Of a stretch of DNA of 64,000 bases, positions 25,412 to 34,188 are shown in pieces. The DNA lies in contig NZ_CP016443.1 in NCBI RefSeq assembly GCF_001742165.1, positions 992,001 through 1,056,000 of the forward strand, read 5' to 3'. Numbering within the stretch: the first letter of the stretch is position 1; each line of letters opens with the position of its first letter. The DNA is from Burkholderia stabilis. Its GTDB lineage: Bacteria; Pseudomonadota; Gammaproteobacteria; Burkholderiales; Burkholderiaceae. The notes below the pieces were generated by a model, which ran no database searches, had not been told where the DNA came from, and saw only the letters and a list, made by a program, of their open reading frames with translations. Both the position numbers and the translations under genes were made by a program.

Positions 25412-26506
25412 TCAAACATCCGGGTCCGGAATCCTCGCCGACTGGATCACGACCAGCGTATCCCCCGCCTCGATCCTGCACGGCGGGTCCTCGTAAAAGG
25501 AATGAATCTTCCCGCAGCGATCGAGCCCGACGATGATCGCACCCGGCACGACGTTCGTCATGCAGCCGATCTCGTGCGGCAACGCCTCACGCTCCAGCAG
25601 CGTCGCGCGTCCACGCGTCGACAGCATGTCGTTCACGAACGGCACGATGTAGCGGCTATGCACCGCGTCCGCGAGCAGCAGCGCGCCGATCTTCGTCGAC
25701 GACACGATCACGTCCGCGCCGGCCTGCCGCAGTTGCCGCTGGTACAGGTTCTCCTGGATCCGCACGACGATCTTCGTATCGGGCGCGATGCTGCGCACCG
25801 ACAGCGTCAGCAGGATCGCGGTCGGATCGTCGGTCACCGAAATGATCACGGCCTTCGCCGCGCGCACCTGCGCCTGCTGCAACAGGTCCTCGTGCGCGGG
25901 ATCGCCGAGCAGCCCCGTTACGCCGAGCGACGTCGCGGCCTCGAGCGCCTGCTGCTGCGAATCGATCACGATGATCGTCGCGGCATCGACGCCGCTCTCG
26001 AGCAGCTCGCGCACGGCGATCGACCCCGACAGGCCGTAACCGCACACGACGATGTGATCGGACAGTTGTTTTTGCAGGCGTTTCATGCGGAATTCCTCGA
26101 TGACGCGCTGGATCACGAACTGATACGCCGTGCCCAGGAAAATGAACCAGATGACGATGCGGATCGGCACGATGAAGAACGCATCGATCAGGCGCGCCCG
26201 CGCGGTGACGGGCACGATGTCGCCGTAGCCGACCGTCGCGACCGTGACCATCGTGAAGTACACGAGATCGGCGACGGTCATCGGCGTGCTCTTGGTCGAA
26301 TCGCGCAGGCCGTCGCGATCGAGATACAGCACGAGGAACGCGAGCACGCACAACAGCACGACCGCGCCGATGCGGAACAGCAGCGTGCGCCGCGGCGACG
26401 TCGCGGGACGCGTGAACAGCGTGCGTGTGCGCGGCGCCTGCCACGGGTTGCGGGCGCGACGCAGGCGTGAGCGCAACGAACGGCGCTGGTCGGAAGGCGT
26501 TGCCAA
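25412..26506 (-). CDS. Two-TM potassium channel with RCK (TrkA-N) domain
   Basis: 364-residue inner-membrane K+ channel. After an Arg-rich N-terminus come TM1 (about residues 43-63), the pore helix and selectivity filter TVATVGYGD, and TM2 (about 105-130, RIVIWFIFLGTAYQFV). The cytosolic RCK domain starts HIVVCGYGLSGSIAVREL, a nucleotide-binding glycine motif, and ends with a TrkA-C-like segment (IEAGDTLVVIQS). Such channels adjust K+ flux and turgor in response to nucleotides or Ca2+. It stands alone, 60 bp from the next minus-strand gene. Confidence 0.93.
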   Translation of the reverse strand: MATPSDQRRSLRSRLRRARNPWQAPRTRTLFTRPATSPRRTLLFRIGAVVLLCVLAFLVLYLDRDGLRDSTKSTPMTVADLVYFTMVTVATVGYGDIVPVTARARLIDAFFIVPIRIVIWFIFLGTAYQFVIQRVIEEFRMKRLQKQLSDHIVVCGYGLSGSIAVRELLESGVDAATIIVIDSQQQALEAATSLGVTGLLGDPAHEDLLQQAQVRAAKAVIISVTDDPTAILLTLSVRSIAPDTKIVVRIQENLYQRQLRQAGADVIVSSTKIGALLLADAVHSRYIVPFVNDMLSTRGRATLLEREALPHEIGCMTNVVPGAIIVGLDRCGKIHSFYEDPPCRIEAGDTLVVIQSARIPDPDV

Positions 26507-26566
26507 CGGGGAATCTCCTGAAGGATGCGGGCTCGATTCTACGATGGGAATGCCCCGCGCCGGCCG

Positions 26567-27901
26567 TTACAGCATGCTGCGCGGCCGCACCATCGTCCCG
26601 TCGACGAAACGCTGTGCGCGAAACGCGTGCAGATCGAGCGACGGCGCGCCCGTGTCGATCCATTCCGCAAGCAGCCGGCCGACGATCGGCCCCATCGCGA
26701 AGCCATGACCGCAGAACCCCGTCGCGATCGCGAGCCCCGCCGGCGTGCCCGGCGCATCGATCACCGGAATGCCGTCGGGCAGCACGTCGATCAGGCCGGC
26801 CCACGCCTCGACGATCTGCGCGTCCTTCAGCGCGGGAAAGATCGTCTTGAGCTTCGCGAGCGCGCGCGGCGCATGCGCGCGGTTCGGCTGCGGCTGCGGA
26901 TCGCGCGGCTCGATCGGCCCGGCCGCGCCGTTGATGCGCTCGAGTGCATCGCGCCACGCGGCCGAATTCAGGTGCAGCCGGAATTTGTCGCGCTGCGACC
27001 AGAACTCCGGCCAGAAGAGGCTCAACCCGCGCAGGTGGCCGAGCGTCAGGTCGACGTCGACCTGCATGTCGTCGGCGAGATTGATCGCGCCGTTCTTGCG
27101 CTGCCGGATACCGAGGCCGTGCCCCCAGACCGTTGCCGCCGACACCGGGGGCACCACGTTGGTGCGCATGCAGGTGCCGCGCACGGCTTGCTGCGGCAGG
27201 CGGATGCCGACGCCGTCGAGCAGCCGGAAACTGGTCGCGCCCGCCGCGCAGATCACGCGCCGCGTGCGGATCGTGCCGCGCTCGGTCGCGACGCCGACGA
27301 CCGCGCCGCCGGCCGTCTCGATCGCGGTCACGCCGCAACCCTCGAAGAAGCGCGCGCCGGCTTCCGTTGCGCGCGCGGCGAACGCCGCGGCCACGCGGCG
27401 CGGCTCGGCCTGCCCGTCGGTCGCGGTGTACAGCCCGCCGAGCGTGCGCGCCTGCGGCGACAGGCCGCTGACGCGCGCGTCGATCTGCGCGCGCGTCAGC
27501 GTGCGCGTGTCGAGCCCGTGCTCGTGCGCGACCGCGAGCCAGGCCTGGAACGAGGTCCAGTCCGTTTCGTTGTCCGCAATATAGAGACAGCCGCCCTGCC
27601 GCCATTCGAGATCGAAACCGAGCGTTTCCTCTAAATTTTCCCAGATCCGCATGCCGGCCATCATCAACGGCACCTCGGCGGCTTCGCGGCCCTGCTGTCG
27701 AACGAAGCCCCACGCGCGCGTCGACTGCTGCCCGGCGATGCGCGACTTGTCGAGCACGACGGCCTTCAGGCCGCGCAGGCCAAGGTAGTACGCGGCTGCG
27801 CAGCCCATGATGCCGGCGCCGGCGATCACGACATCGGCTTCGGCCGGGAACGCCGCTTCGGCGCGGGTCAGGGCATCGTGCAGCGGATAGGTTGTCGTCA
27901 T
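26567..27901 (-). CDS. FAD-dependent amino acid/amine oxidoreductase (DAO family)
   Basis: 444-residue glycine oxidase/D-amino acid dehydrogenase-like flavoprotein. The FAD-binding motif VVIAGAGIMGCAAAYYL is at about residues 24-40, STRAWGFVRQQGRE follows, and the C-terminus GFCGHGFAMGPIVGRLLAEW is the second FAD contact. The ATG at 27901 has AGGAAACA before it; a longer frame to 27991 is rejected. The divergent BetR-type regulator gene 225 bp away may control it. The substrate, likely a secondary amine or imino acid, is not determined. Confidence 0.9.
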   Translation of the reverse strand: MTTTYPLHDALTRAEAAFPAEADVVIAGAGIMGCAAAYYLGLRGLKAVVLDKSRIAGQQSTRAWGFVRQQGREAAEVPLMMAGMRIWENLEETLGFDLEWRQGGCLYIADNETDWTSFQAWLAVAHEHGLDTRTLTRAQIDARVSGLSPQARTLGGLYTATDGQAEPRRVAAAFAARATEAGARFFEGCGVTAIETAGGAVVGVATERGTIRTRRVICAAGATSFRLLDGVGIRLPQQAVRGTCMRTNVVPPVSAATVWGHGLGIRQRKNGAINLADDMQVDVDLTLGHLRGLSLFWPEFWSQRDKFRLHLNSAAWRDALERINGAAGPIEPRDPQPQPNRAHAPRALAKLKTIFPALKDAQIVEAWAGLIDVLPDGIPVIDAPGTPAGLAIATGFCGHGFAMGPIVGRLLAEWIDTGAPSLDLHAFRAQRFVDGTMVRPRSML

Positions 27902-28125
27902 TGTTTCCTGTAGGGCGCTAATGCGTCGAAATACGGCCGGCTGCGGTAACGTCGTGACACACCTTTCACACAAACGCACCTTTCGCCACACTGAATGACG
28001 ACCATTTTGCGGTAAAGTTATCTTTTCCGCGCGTGGCCGGTCGGCTCGCCACTGGACGTCATGAAGACTGTCCGTCGAGACTGCCGCAAGGCGTCGTTCT
28101 GAACGTCACGATCCGTTCCCGTAGC
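27902..28125. promoter_or_regulatory. Divergent promoter region, DAO gene / BetR-type regulator
   Basis: 224 bp with two direct repeats ACCTTTC at 27961 and 27978, 17 bp apart, inside a CA-rich stretch, followed by an AT-rich element near 28010-28025. It is the likely shared control region; the bound protein is unknown. Confidence 0.4.
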
Positions 28126-28980
28126 ATGACCACTGAAGCAATCACCACGGATTCCCTCGCGGTTGCCGAGCGCGTGCGCGAGCTGATGACCCGCAACGGC
28201 ATCGGCAAGCGCCAGCAGACCACCGAACTCTGCCGCATCCTCGACCTGAGTTTCTCCCAAGGCCATCGCAAACTGCGCGGCAGCAGCCCCTGGACGCTCT
28301 CGCAGATCAAGAAAGTCGCCGAAGCGTACGGCGAGCCCGCCGCGCAGCTGTTCGGCGCGCAGACGCTCGACCCCGGCATGGTCGGCGCGTATTCGCAGGA
28401 GGCCGTCCTTTACGCGGGCGTCGCCGAGATTCCGTGCACCGCCTGGATCGGCGCGCCGCTCGAAGCCGGCGCGCGTCCCGAGTTCGTCGCGTACGAGCAG
28501 AACGGCCGCTGGCGCGTGCTGCGCCACACCGGCGTGCTGTACCAGAACGCGTACGACGTGCACAAGATCGAAATCTATCCGCGCCGCGCGGAGAGCGACA
28601 AGCTCGTCGTCGCGGTGATCGACCCCGATCGCGTCAGCGCAACCGAGCTGTGCCGCTATCTCGAACGGCAGGGTTTCGCGACGGCCGCGTTCGACGGCCT
28701 CGCGCCGTTCGTCGACGCGCTGCAGGGCCAGGCCTTCGATGCCGTGCTGACCGAATGGCTGTTCGACGACAGCACGGCCGCCACCGCGATCAAGGCCGTG
28801 CGCACGTCCGACAACCCCGGCGCGCCGATCTTCGTGCTGACGGGCGACCTGCTCACCGGCCGCGCGAGCGAGGCCGACATCAGCGAAGTGATCCGCGCGT
28901 TCGACGTCGTCTGCTACGAAAAGCCCGCGCGCATGGCGATCCTCAGCGCCGATCTCGCGAAACGGCTCGCGCGCGGGTAA
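28126..28980 (+). CDS. BetR-domain HTH regulator with degenerate receiver domain
   Basis: 284-residue protein. Residues about 10-75 form a BetR-type helix-turn-helix (VRELMTRNGIGKRQQTTELCRILDLSFSQGHRKLRG, then SPWTLSQIKKVAEAYGE). A middle region of unclear fold follows. The last 120 residues look like a response-regulator receiver: acidic pocket VIDPDR, beta-3 DAVLTEW, the conserved Thr in FVLTGD and Lys-Pro in YEKPAR. The phospho-acceptor Asp is replaced by Glu210, which often mimics the phosphorylated state. The ATG at 28126 lacks a strong ribosome site; an earlier start at 28033 is possible. It probably regulates the divergent oxidoreductase. Confidence 0.8.
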   Translation: MTTEAITTDSLAVAERVRELMTRNGIGKRQQTTELCRILDLSFSQGHRKLRGSSPWTLSQIKKVAEAYGEPAAQLFGAQTLDPGMVGAYSQEAVLYAGVAEIPCTAWIGAPLEAGARPEFVAYEQNGRWRVLRHTGVLYQNAYDVHKIEIYPRRAESDKLVVAVIDPDRVSATELCRYLERQGFATAAFDGLAPFVDALQGQAFDAVLTEWLFDDSTAATAIKAVRTSDNPGAPIFVLTGDLLTGRASEADISEVIRAFDVVCYEKPARMAILSADLAKRLARG

Positions 28981-29103
28981 TTTCCGCCGCGCCGTTCCTC
29001 CTCCGGACGGCCAACGTCCGCGCGGCATGGCGGTCGCGAACAGGTTCCTCAGTACAATAGCTGCACCTGTTCACGCCCACGCCGGCATCCGCCGCCCGAC
29101 TCC

Positions 29104-30771
29104 ATGGCCCGCCTCATCCCCGACGACTGGAAAAGCCTCGCCGCGACCGGCGCGGCCGAACGCGAGCGCGAAACGCTCGCCGCGCTCGAACACGCGCTGC
29201 CCGATACCTACACCGTGTATCACGGCGTGCACTGGACGCGCGCCGACCAGGGGTTCTCGGTGTTCGGCGAAGCGGCGTTCGTCGTCGTGAGCCCGGCCGG
29301 CCGCGTGCTGCTGATCGAGCAGAAAGCCGGTTTCCTGCGCGAAACGCCGAAGGGGCTCGTGAAGGTCTACCTGCAGACCGAGCGTAATGTCGCGATCCAG
29401 CTCGCACGCACGCAGGAAACGCTGCACCGGCGGCTGACCGCCGCGCTCGGCGCGGGCGTCTACGGTGTCGAGGCGCTGCTGTACTGCCCCGACTACTCGA
29501 TCCGCCAGGCGTCGATCGCCGGCGTCGCGGCCGATCGCATCGTCGATGCGTCGCGCAAGGCGCAGCTCGCACAGGTGATCCTGCAGATCCTGCCCGAGGA
29601 CGACGAACGCCTTCCGAACACACCGAAGCTCCACCATTTCCTTGCGGACGAACTGGCGCTCACGCCCGACACGAGCGCGCTCGTCGGGCAGGCCGGCACG
29701 CTCGTCACGCGGCTGTCGGGCGGGCTCGCCGCATGGGCGCGCCAGCTCGAATTCGCGCCGTTCCGGCTGCGCGTCACCGGCACGGCCGGCTCCGGCAAGA
29801 CGCAACTCGCGGTGCAGGTCATGCGCGATGCCGTCGCGGCCGGCAAGCGCGTGCTCTACGTATGCTTCAACCGGCCGCTCGCCGACTACATCGCGCGCAT
29901 CGCGCCGCCCGGCGCGAAAATCGCGAACTACCACCAGCTGTGCGACTGGGTCGCGCGCGACGGCGGTTATACGCCCGACTTCCAGACGCCCGGCGAATTC
30001 GAGCGGCTCGAGGCGCGTTTCGCGCAGGCACCCATTCCCGGGCACTGGCAATTCGACGTGCTGGTCGTCGACGAAGGGCAGGATTTCCATGCGCCGTGGG
30101 CCGCCGCACTGGAACGCCTGCTGGCGCCGGAAGGCGCGTGGTGGTGGCTGGAAGATCCGCTGCAGAACCTGTACATGCGCGAGAGCGTCGCGCTGCCCGG
30201 CTGGGTCACGCTGAAGGCGCTCACGAACTACCGCAGCCCGCGCGACCTGCTCGAATTCGTGCGCGACGTGGTCGGCCGCGTCGAGCCGCTCGCGGCCGAG
30301 CTGCGCTCCGGCAGCCCGTTCGACGGCTCCGATCCGTCGGTGTCGGCCTATGGCGAAGCAGGCGCGTCGGGCGACGCATTGAACGAAGCCTGCATCGATG
30401 CGACCAAGCGCGCGATCACGCATGCGCTGTCGCTCGGCTTCCGCAAGCAGGACATCGCGGTGCTGTCGTATCGCGGCCGTGAAGGCTCGGTGCTCGCGCC
30501 GCTCGACCAGCTCGGCCCGCACCGGGTGAAGAGCTTCACCGGCAAGTACGACCTGTTCGGCAACCCCGAATATCGCGAAGGCGACGTGCTGCTCGATTCG
30601 ATCTACCGCTTCAAGGGCCAGTCGGCGCCGTGCGTGATCCTCACCGAGGTCGACTTCGATACGCTCGACGCGCGCGCCGCGCGCAAGCTGTTCGTCGGCG
30701 CGACGCGCGCGACGATGAAGCTGCTGATCGTTGCGTCGTCACGCGCAGCTGCGCAGCTCGAGGCCGCCTGA
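29104..30771 (+). CDS. NERD-domain nuclease fused to a superfamily I (UvrD-like) helicase
   Basis: 555-residue protein. Residues about 20-130 form a NERD domain (VYHGVHWTRADQGFSVFGEAAFVVVS, then RVLLIEQKAG, with the E-x-K nuclease-like pair). The rest is a SF1 helicase-like ATPase: Walker A GTAGSGKTQLA near residue 227, Walker B LVVDEGQDF, motif III-like ALTNYRSPRDL, and motif VI KLFVGATRATMKL. Similar proteins are predicted to process DNA and occur in mobile or defence contexts. Here it stands alone between a regulator and an MCP gene, with no partner. Actual substrate unknown. Confidence 0.85.
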   Translation: MARLIPDDWKSLAATGAAERERETLAALEHALPDTYTVYHGVHWTRADQGFSVFGEAAFVVVSPAGRVLLIEQKAGFLRETPKGLVKVYLQTERNVAIQLARTQETLHRRLTAALGAGVYGVEALLYCPDYSIRQASIAGVAADRIVDASRKAQLAQVILQILPEDDERLPNTPKLHHFLADELALTPDTSALVGQAGTLVTRLSGGLAAWARQLEFAPFRLRVTGTAGSGKTQLAVQVMRDAVAAGKRVLYVCFNRPLADYIARIAPPGAKIANYHQLCDWVARDGGYTPDFQTPGEFERLEARFAQAPIPGHWQFDVLVVDEGQDFHAPWAAALERLLAPEGAWWWLEDPLQNLYMRESVALPGWVTLKALTNYRSPRDLLEFVRDVVGRVEPLAAELRSGSPFDGSDPSVSAYGEAGASGDALNEACIDATKRAITHALSLGFRKQDIAVLSYRGREGSVLAPLDQLGPHRVKSFTGKYDLFGNPEYREGDVLLDSIYRFKGQSAPCVILTEVDFDTLDARAARKLFVGATRATMKLLIVASSRAAAQLEAA

Positions 30772-30819
30772 CGCAGCGGGCGGCCTGCGAGCGCTCGGCC
30801 CGCCACCGCCCGCCGTCGA

Positions 30820-32379
30820 TCACGCCACCTGGAACGCGCCCACCGCGCGGCGCAGCCCGTCGGCCTGTTCCTCGAGCGAAGCCGCGGCGGCCGCAGCCTG
30901 CTCGACGAGCGCCGCATTCTGTTGCGACACCTGGTCCATCTGCGACACCGCGCGGTTCACCTGCTCGATCCCGTCGCGCTGTTCGCTCGATGCGGCCGCG
31001 ATCTCCGTCATGATGCCCGTCACGCGGCCGATCGCCAGTTGAATGTCCTGCATCGTCGTGCCGGCCACACCGACGAGCCGCGAGCCGGTCGCGACACGCT
31101 CGACCGATTCGCCGATCAGCGTGCGGATTTCCTTCGCCGCGGATGCCGAGCGTTGCGCGAGCGTGCGCACCTCGCCCGCGACCACCGCGAAACCACGCCC
31201 CTGCTCGCCCGCGCGCGCGGCTTCCACCGCCGCATTCAGCGCGAGGATGTTGGTCTGGAACGCGATACCCTCGATCGTGCCGATGATGTCGGCGACCTTC
31301 TGCGAGCTCTGGTCGATCTCGTTCATCGTGCCGATCACCTCGCCGACCACCGTCGCGCCGCGCGTCGCGATCTCGCTCGCGCTGTCCGCGCAGGCCTGTG
31401 CTTCGAGCGCATTGTCGGCGTTCTGCTTCACGGTTGCCGTCAGCTGCTCCATGCTCGCGGCCGTCTCCTGCAGCGCGGACGCCTGTTCCTCGGTGCGCTG
31501 CGACAGGTCGGTGTTGCCGGCTGCGATCTGGTGCGTTGCCGTCGAGATCGCCTCGGAACCCTGGCTGACCTGGCGCACGGTATCCGCCAGGCTGCGCTGC
31601 ATGCCCGTCACGCCCTTCACCAGCTCGGCCATCTCGTCGCGTGACGACCAGCGCACTTCCGAGGTCAGGTCGCCTTCCGACAGGCGGCGGAAATGCGACA
31701 GCAGCCGGTTCACCGGCTGCGTGATCGCGAAATGCAGGCCGATCGCGCAACCGAGGCACGCGGCCAGGCCGAACGCGATGCCCGCGATCGCACCCGCGCG
31801 CATCCAGCCGTAATAGGTCTGCGCCGTGTCGTACACGTCCTTGCCGCGCGCGACCTGGTACGCATCGAGCGCATCGGTCGCCTGCGTGAGCGCGACCGAC
31901 AGCGGCGGCGCGACCGTCATCAGCAACCGGTCGGCTTCGTCGCGCCGGCCGTCGCGGATCGCGTCGATCATCGGCTTCAGCGCCTGCCCGATCAGCGCCT
32001 GGCGCGCGGCGTCGAGGCGGCTCGCGAGCGGCCCCTCGTCGCCTTCGTGCGGCATCGCCGCGTAGTTGCGCCAGGCCGCGTCGGCCTTCGCGAGATAGTT
32101 CTCGGCCTTCTTGACGAGATCGGGCACTTCCGGCGCTTCCGGATGCAGCAGCGCACGGTCGAGCGTCGTGCGCACGATCGTCAGGTTCAGGCTCGCCGCG
32201 GACAGCGCGGTCTTCGCAGCCAGCTGCTGCGTATAGGCCTCGTCGAGCGCGCGGTTCGAGCTTTGCATGCCGGCGAGGCCGATCAGCCCCGACACGACGA
32301 GCAGCGCGGCAACGAGACCGAGCGTGGAGAAGATCCGCGTACGGATCGAGAAACGGGAAAACAGGGCGTTCAGGTTCAT
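30820..32379 (-). CDS. Methyl-accepting chemotaxis protein (Tar-like, 4-helix sensor)
   Basis: 519-residue membrane chemoreceptor. TM1 is at about residues 12-32, and a periplasmic four-helix bundle follows to about 190. TM2 is near 192-214, a HAMP domain follows (ITQPVNRLLSHFRRLSEGDL) and then the signalling hairpin, whose tip reads VDIIGTIEGIAFQTNILALNAAVEAARAGEQGRGFAVVAGEVRTLAQRSA-like sequence. It signals to CheA/CheW at the pole. The ATG at 32379 is preferred over 32412 since MNLNALFSRFSIRTR is the usual N-terminus. There is no obvious C-terminal CheR-docking pentapeptide. Confidence 0.93.
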   Translation of the reverse strand: MNLNALFSRFSIRTRIFSTLGLVAALLVVSGLIGLAGMQSSNRALDEAYTQQLAAKTALSAASLNLTIVRTTLDRALLHPEAPEVPDLVKKAENYLAKADAAWRNYAAMPHEGDEGPLASRLDAARQALIGQALKPMIDAIRDGRRDEADRLLMTVAPPLSVALTQATDALDAYQVARGKDVYDTAQTYYGWMRAGAIAGIAFGLAACLGCAIGLHFAITQPVNRLLSHFRRLSEGDLTSEVRWSSRDEMAELVKGVTGMQRSLADTVRQVSQGSEAISTATHQIAAGNTDLSQRTEEQASALQETAASMEQLTATVKQNADNALEAQACADSASEIATRGATVVGEVIGTMNEIDQSSQKVADIIGTIEGIAFQTNILALNAAVEAARAGEQGRGFAVVAGEVRTLAQRSASAAKEIRTLIGESVERVATGSRLVGVAGTTMQDIQLAIGRVTGIMTEIAAASSEQRDGIEQVNRAVSQMDQVSQQNAALVEQAAAAAASLEEQADGLRRAVGAFQVA

Positions 32380-32594
32380 GACGGACGTGGGCGATGAAAA
32401 GTGACGCGGCAATCGGTCCGCGGCACTCTGGATTACGGTTTGCCTGCAAAAAACTTGAGTGTGTCCCTGCTTTCCGGCTGATCCCGGTCAATTTTTCGCG
32501 TCGGCAATCTCCTGTTACGGCTGCAACATATCGAGGCTGGGCAGAAATTGACCAGGCAATCATTCATCGCTATATTTCGGATCAAATCCCTGCC

Positions 32595-34124
32595 ATGGCA
32601 GATATCTCGATGACAACCGATACCCTCCTTACGCCACCGGCCGCCGAAGCGGCCCGCCGCGACGCGCCGACCGGGCTGATCGTCGCCGCGCTGCTGCTCG
32701 TCATGCTGCTGTCCGCGCTCGACCAGACGATCGTGTCGACCGCGCTGCCGACGATCGTCGGCGAGCTCGGCGGGCTCGACCAGTTGTCGTGGGTCGTCAC
32801 CGCGTACCTGCTGTCGTCCACCGTCGTGCTGCCGCTGTACGGCAAGCTCGGCGACCTGTACGGCCGCAAGATCGTGCTGCAGGTCGCGATCGTGCTGTTC
32901 CTTGCCGGCTCCGCGCTGTGCGGCGTCGCGCAGGACATGACGCAGCTGATCGTGCTGCGCGCGCTGCAGGGGCTCGGCGGAGGCGGCCTGATGGTCGTCA
33001 CGATGGCCGCGATCGGCGATCTGGTGCCTCCCGATCGCCGCGCGCGCTACCAGGGGATGTTCGGCGGCGTCTACGGCCTCGCGACGATCATCGGCCCGCT
33101 GCTCGGCGGCTTCCTGGTCGAGCACCTTTCCTGGCGCTGGATCTTCACGATCAACCTGCCGCTCGGCTTTCTCGCGCTGGCGGTGATCGGCATCGCGTTC
33201 CGGCCGCACACCGCGCACGTGAAGCACCGGATCGACTACATGGGCGCCACGTTCCTCGCGACGGCCCTCACCTGCGTGATCCTGTTCACGAGCGAAGGCG
33301 GCTCGCTGCTGCCCTGGACGTCGCCGCAACTGTGGATGACGCTCGTACTCGGCCTCGTCGCGATCGGCGGCTTCATTTATGAAGAACGGCTCGCGGCCGA
33401 GCCGATCATGCCGCTCGAACTGTTCCGCCATCGCACCTTCGTGCTGGTCAGCCTGATCGGCTTCGTCGTCGGCATCGCGCTGTTCGGCTCGGTCACGTTC
33501 ATCCCGCTCTACCTGCAGGTCGTGAAGGGCTCGACGCCGTCGCAGGCCGGGATGCAGCTGCTGCCGATGATGGGCGGGATGCTCGTGACGTCGATCGTCA
33601 GCGGCCGGCTGATCTCGCGGCTCGGCTCGTACCGGATGTTCCCGATCGCGGGCACGCTGACCGGCGGCATCGCGATGGCGCTGCTGTCGACGCTCACGCT
33701 CGATACGCCGTTGCACACGATGTATGCGTACATGGCGTTGCTGGGGATCGGGCTCGGCATGGTGATGCCGGTGCTGACGCTCGCCGTGCAGAACACGGTC
33801 GAGTTCCGGCACATGGGCGTCGCGACGTCGGGCGCGACGCTGTTCCGGTCGATCGGCGGCTCGCTCGGCGTCGCCGCGTTCGGCGCGCTGTTCTCGCACG
33901 GGTTGCAGTCGCGGATGATGCACGCACTGCCGGCCGGCACGGAGTTGCCGCCCGCGCTCGGCCCGGCCACCGTGCACCAGTTGCCCGATGCCGTGCGCGA
34001 TGCGTACCTGCATGCGTTCGCCGGCTCGCTGCACGTCGTGTATCTCGCGGCGGCGACCGTGATCGCGATCGCGTTCGTGCTCGCGTGGTTCGTCGAGGAT
34101 GCGCCGCTGCGCAAGCACAACTGA
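32595..34124 (+). CDS. MFS drug efflux pump, DHA2 (14-TM, EmrB/QacA) family
   Basis: 509-residue inner-membrane H+ antiporter. Motif A is seen as GKLGDLYGRKIV, and the DHA2 segment LDQTIVSTALPTIVGEL lies in TM1. TM2 contains WVVTAYLLSSTVVLPLYG, and motif C-like glycine-rich stretches follow in TM5. About 14 hydrophobic segments are present. The ATG at 32595 gives the usual short cytosolic lead; 32610 is an alternative. It is divergent from the MCP gene over 215 bp with no recognised regulator next to it. Substrates are probably hydrophobic compounds. Confidence 0.92.
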   Translation: MADISMTTDTLLTPPAAEAARRDAPTGLIVAALLLVMLLSALDQTIVSTALPTIVGELGGLDQLSWVVTAYLLSSTVVLPLYGKLGDLYGRKIVLQVAIVLFLAGSALCGVAQDMTQLIVLRALQGLGGGGLMVVTMAAIGDLVPPDRRARYQGMFGGVYGLATIIGPLLGGFLVEHLSWRWIFTINLPLGFLALAVIGIAFRPHTAHVKHRIDYMGATFLATALTCVILFTSEGGSLLPWTSPQLWMTLVLGLVAIGGFIYEERLAAEPIMPLELFRHRTFVLVSLIGFVVGIALFGSVTFIPLYLQVVKGSTPSQAGMQLLPMMGGMLVTSIVSGRLISRLGSYRMFPIAGTLTGGIAMALLSTLTLDTPLHTMYAYMALLGIGLGMVMPVLTLAVQNTVEFRHMGVATSGATLFRSIGGSLGVAAFGALFSHGLQSRMMHALPAGTELPPALGPATVHQLPDAVRDAYLHAFAGSLHVVYLAAATVIAIAFVLAWFVEDAPLRKHN

Positions 34125-34188
34125 CCGGATGGCAAGCCCTGGCGCGATGTGACCGGCGGCCCGCATCGCGCCCCGCGACGCCCCGCCG

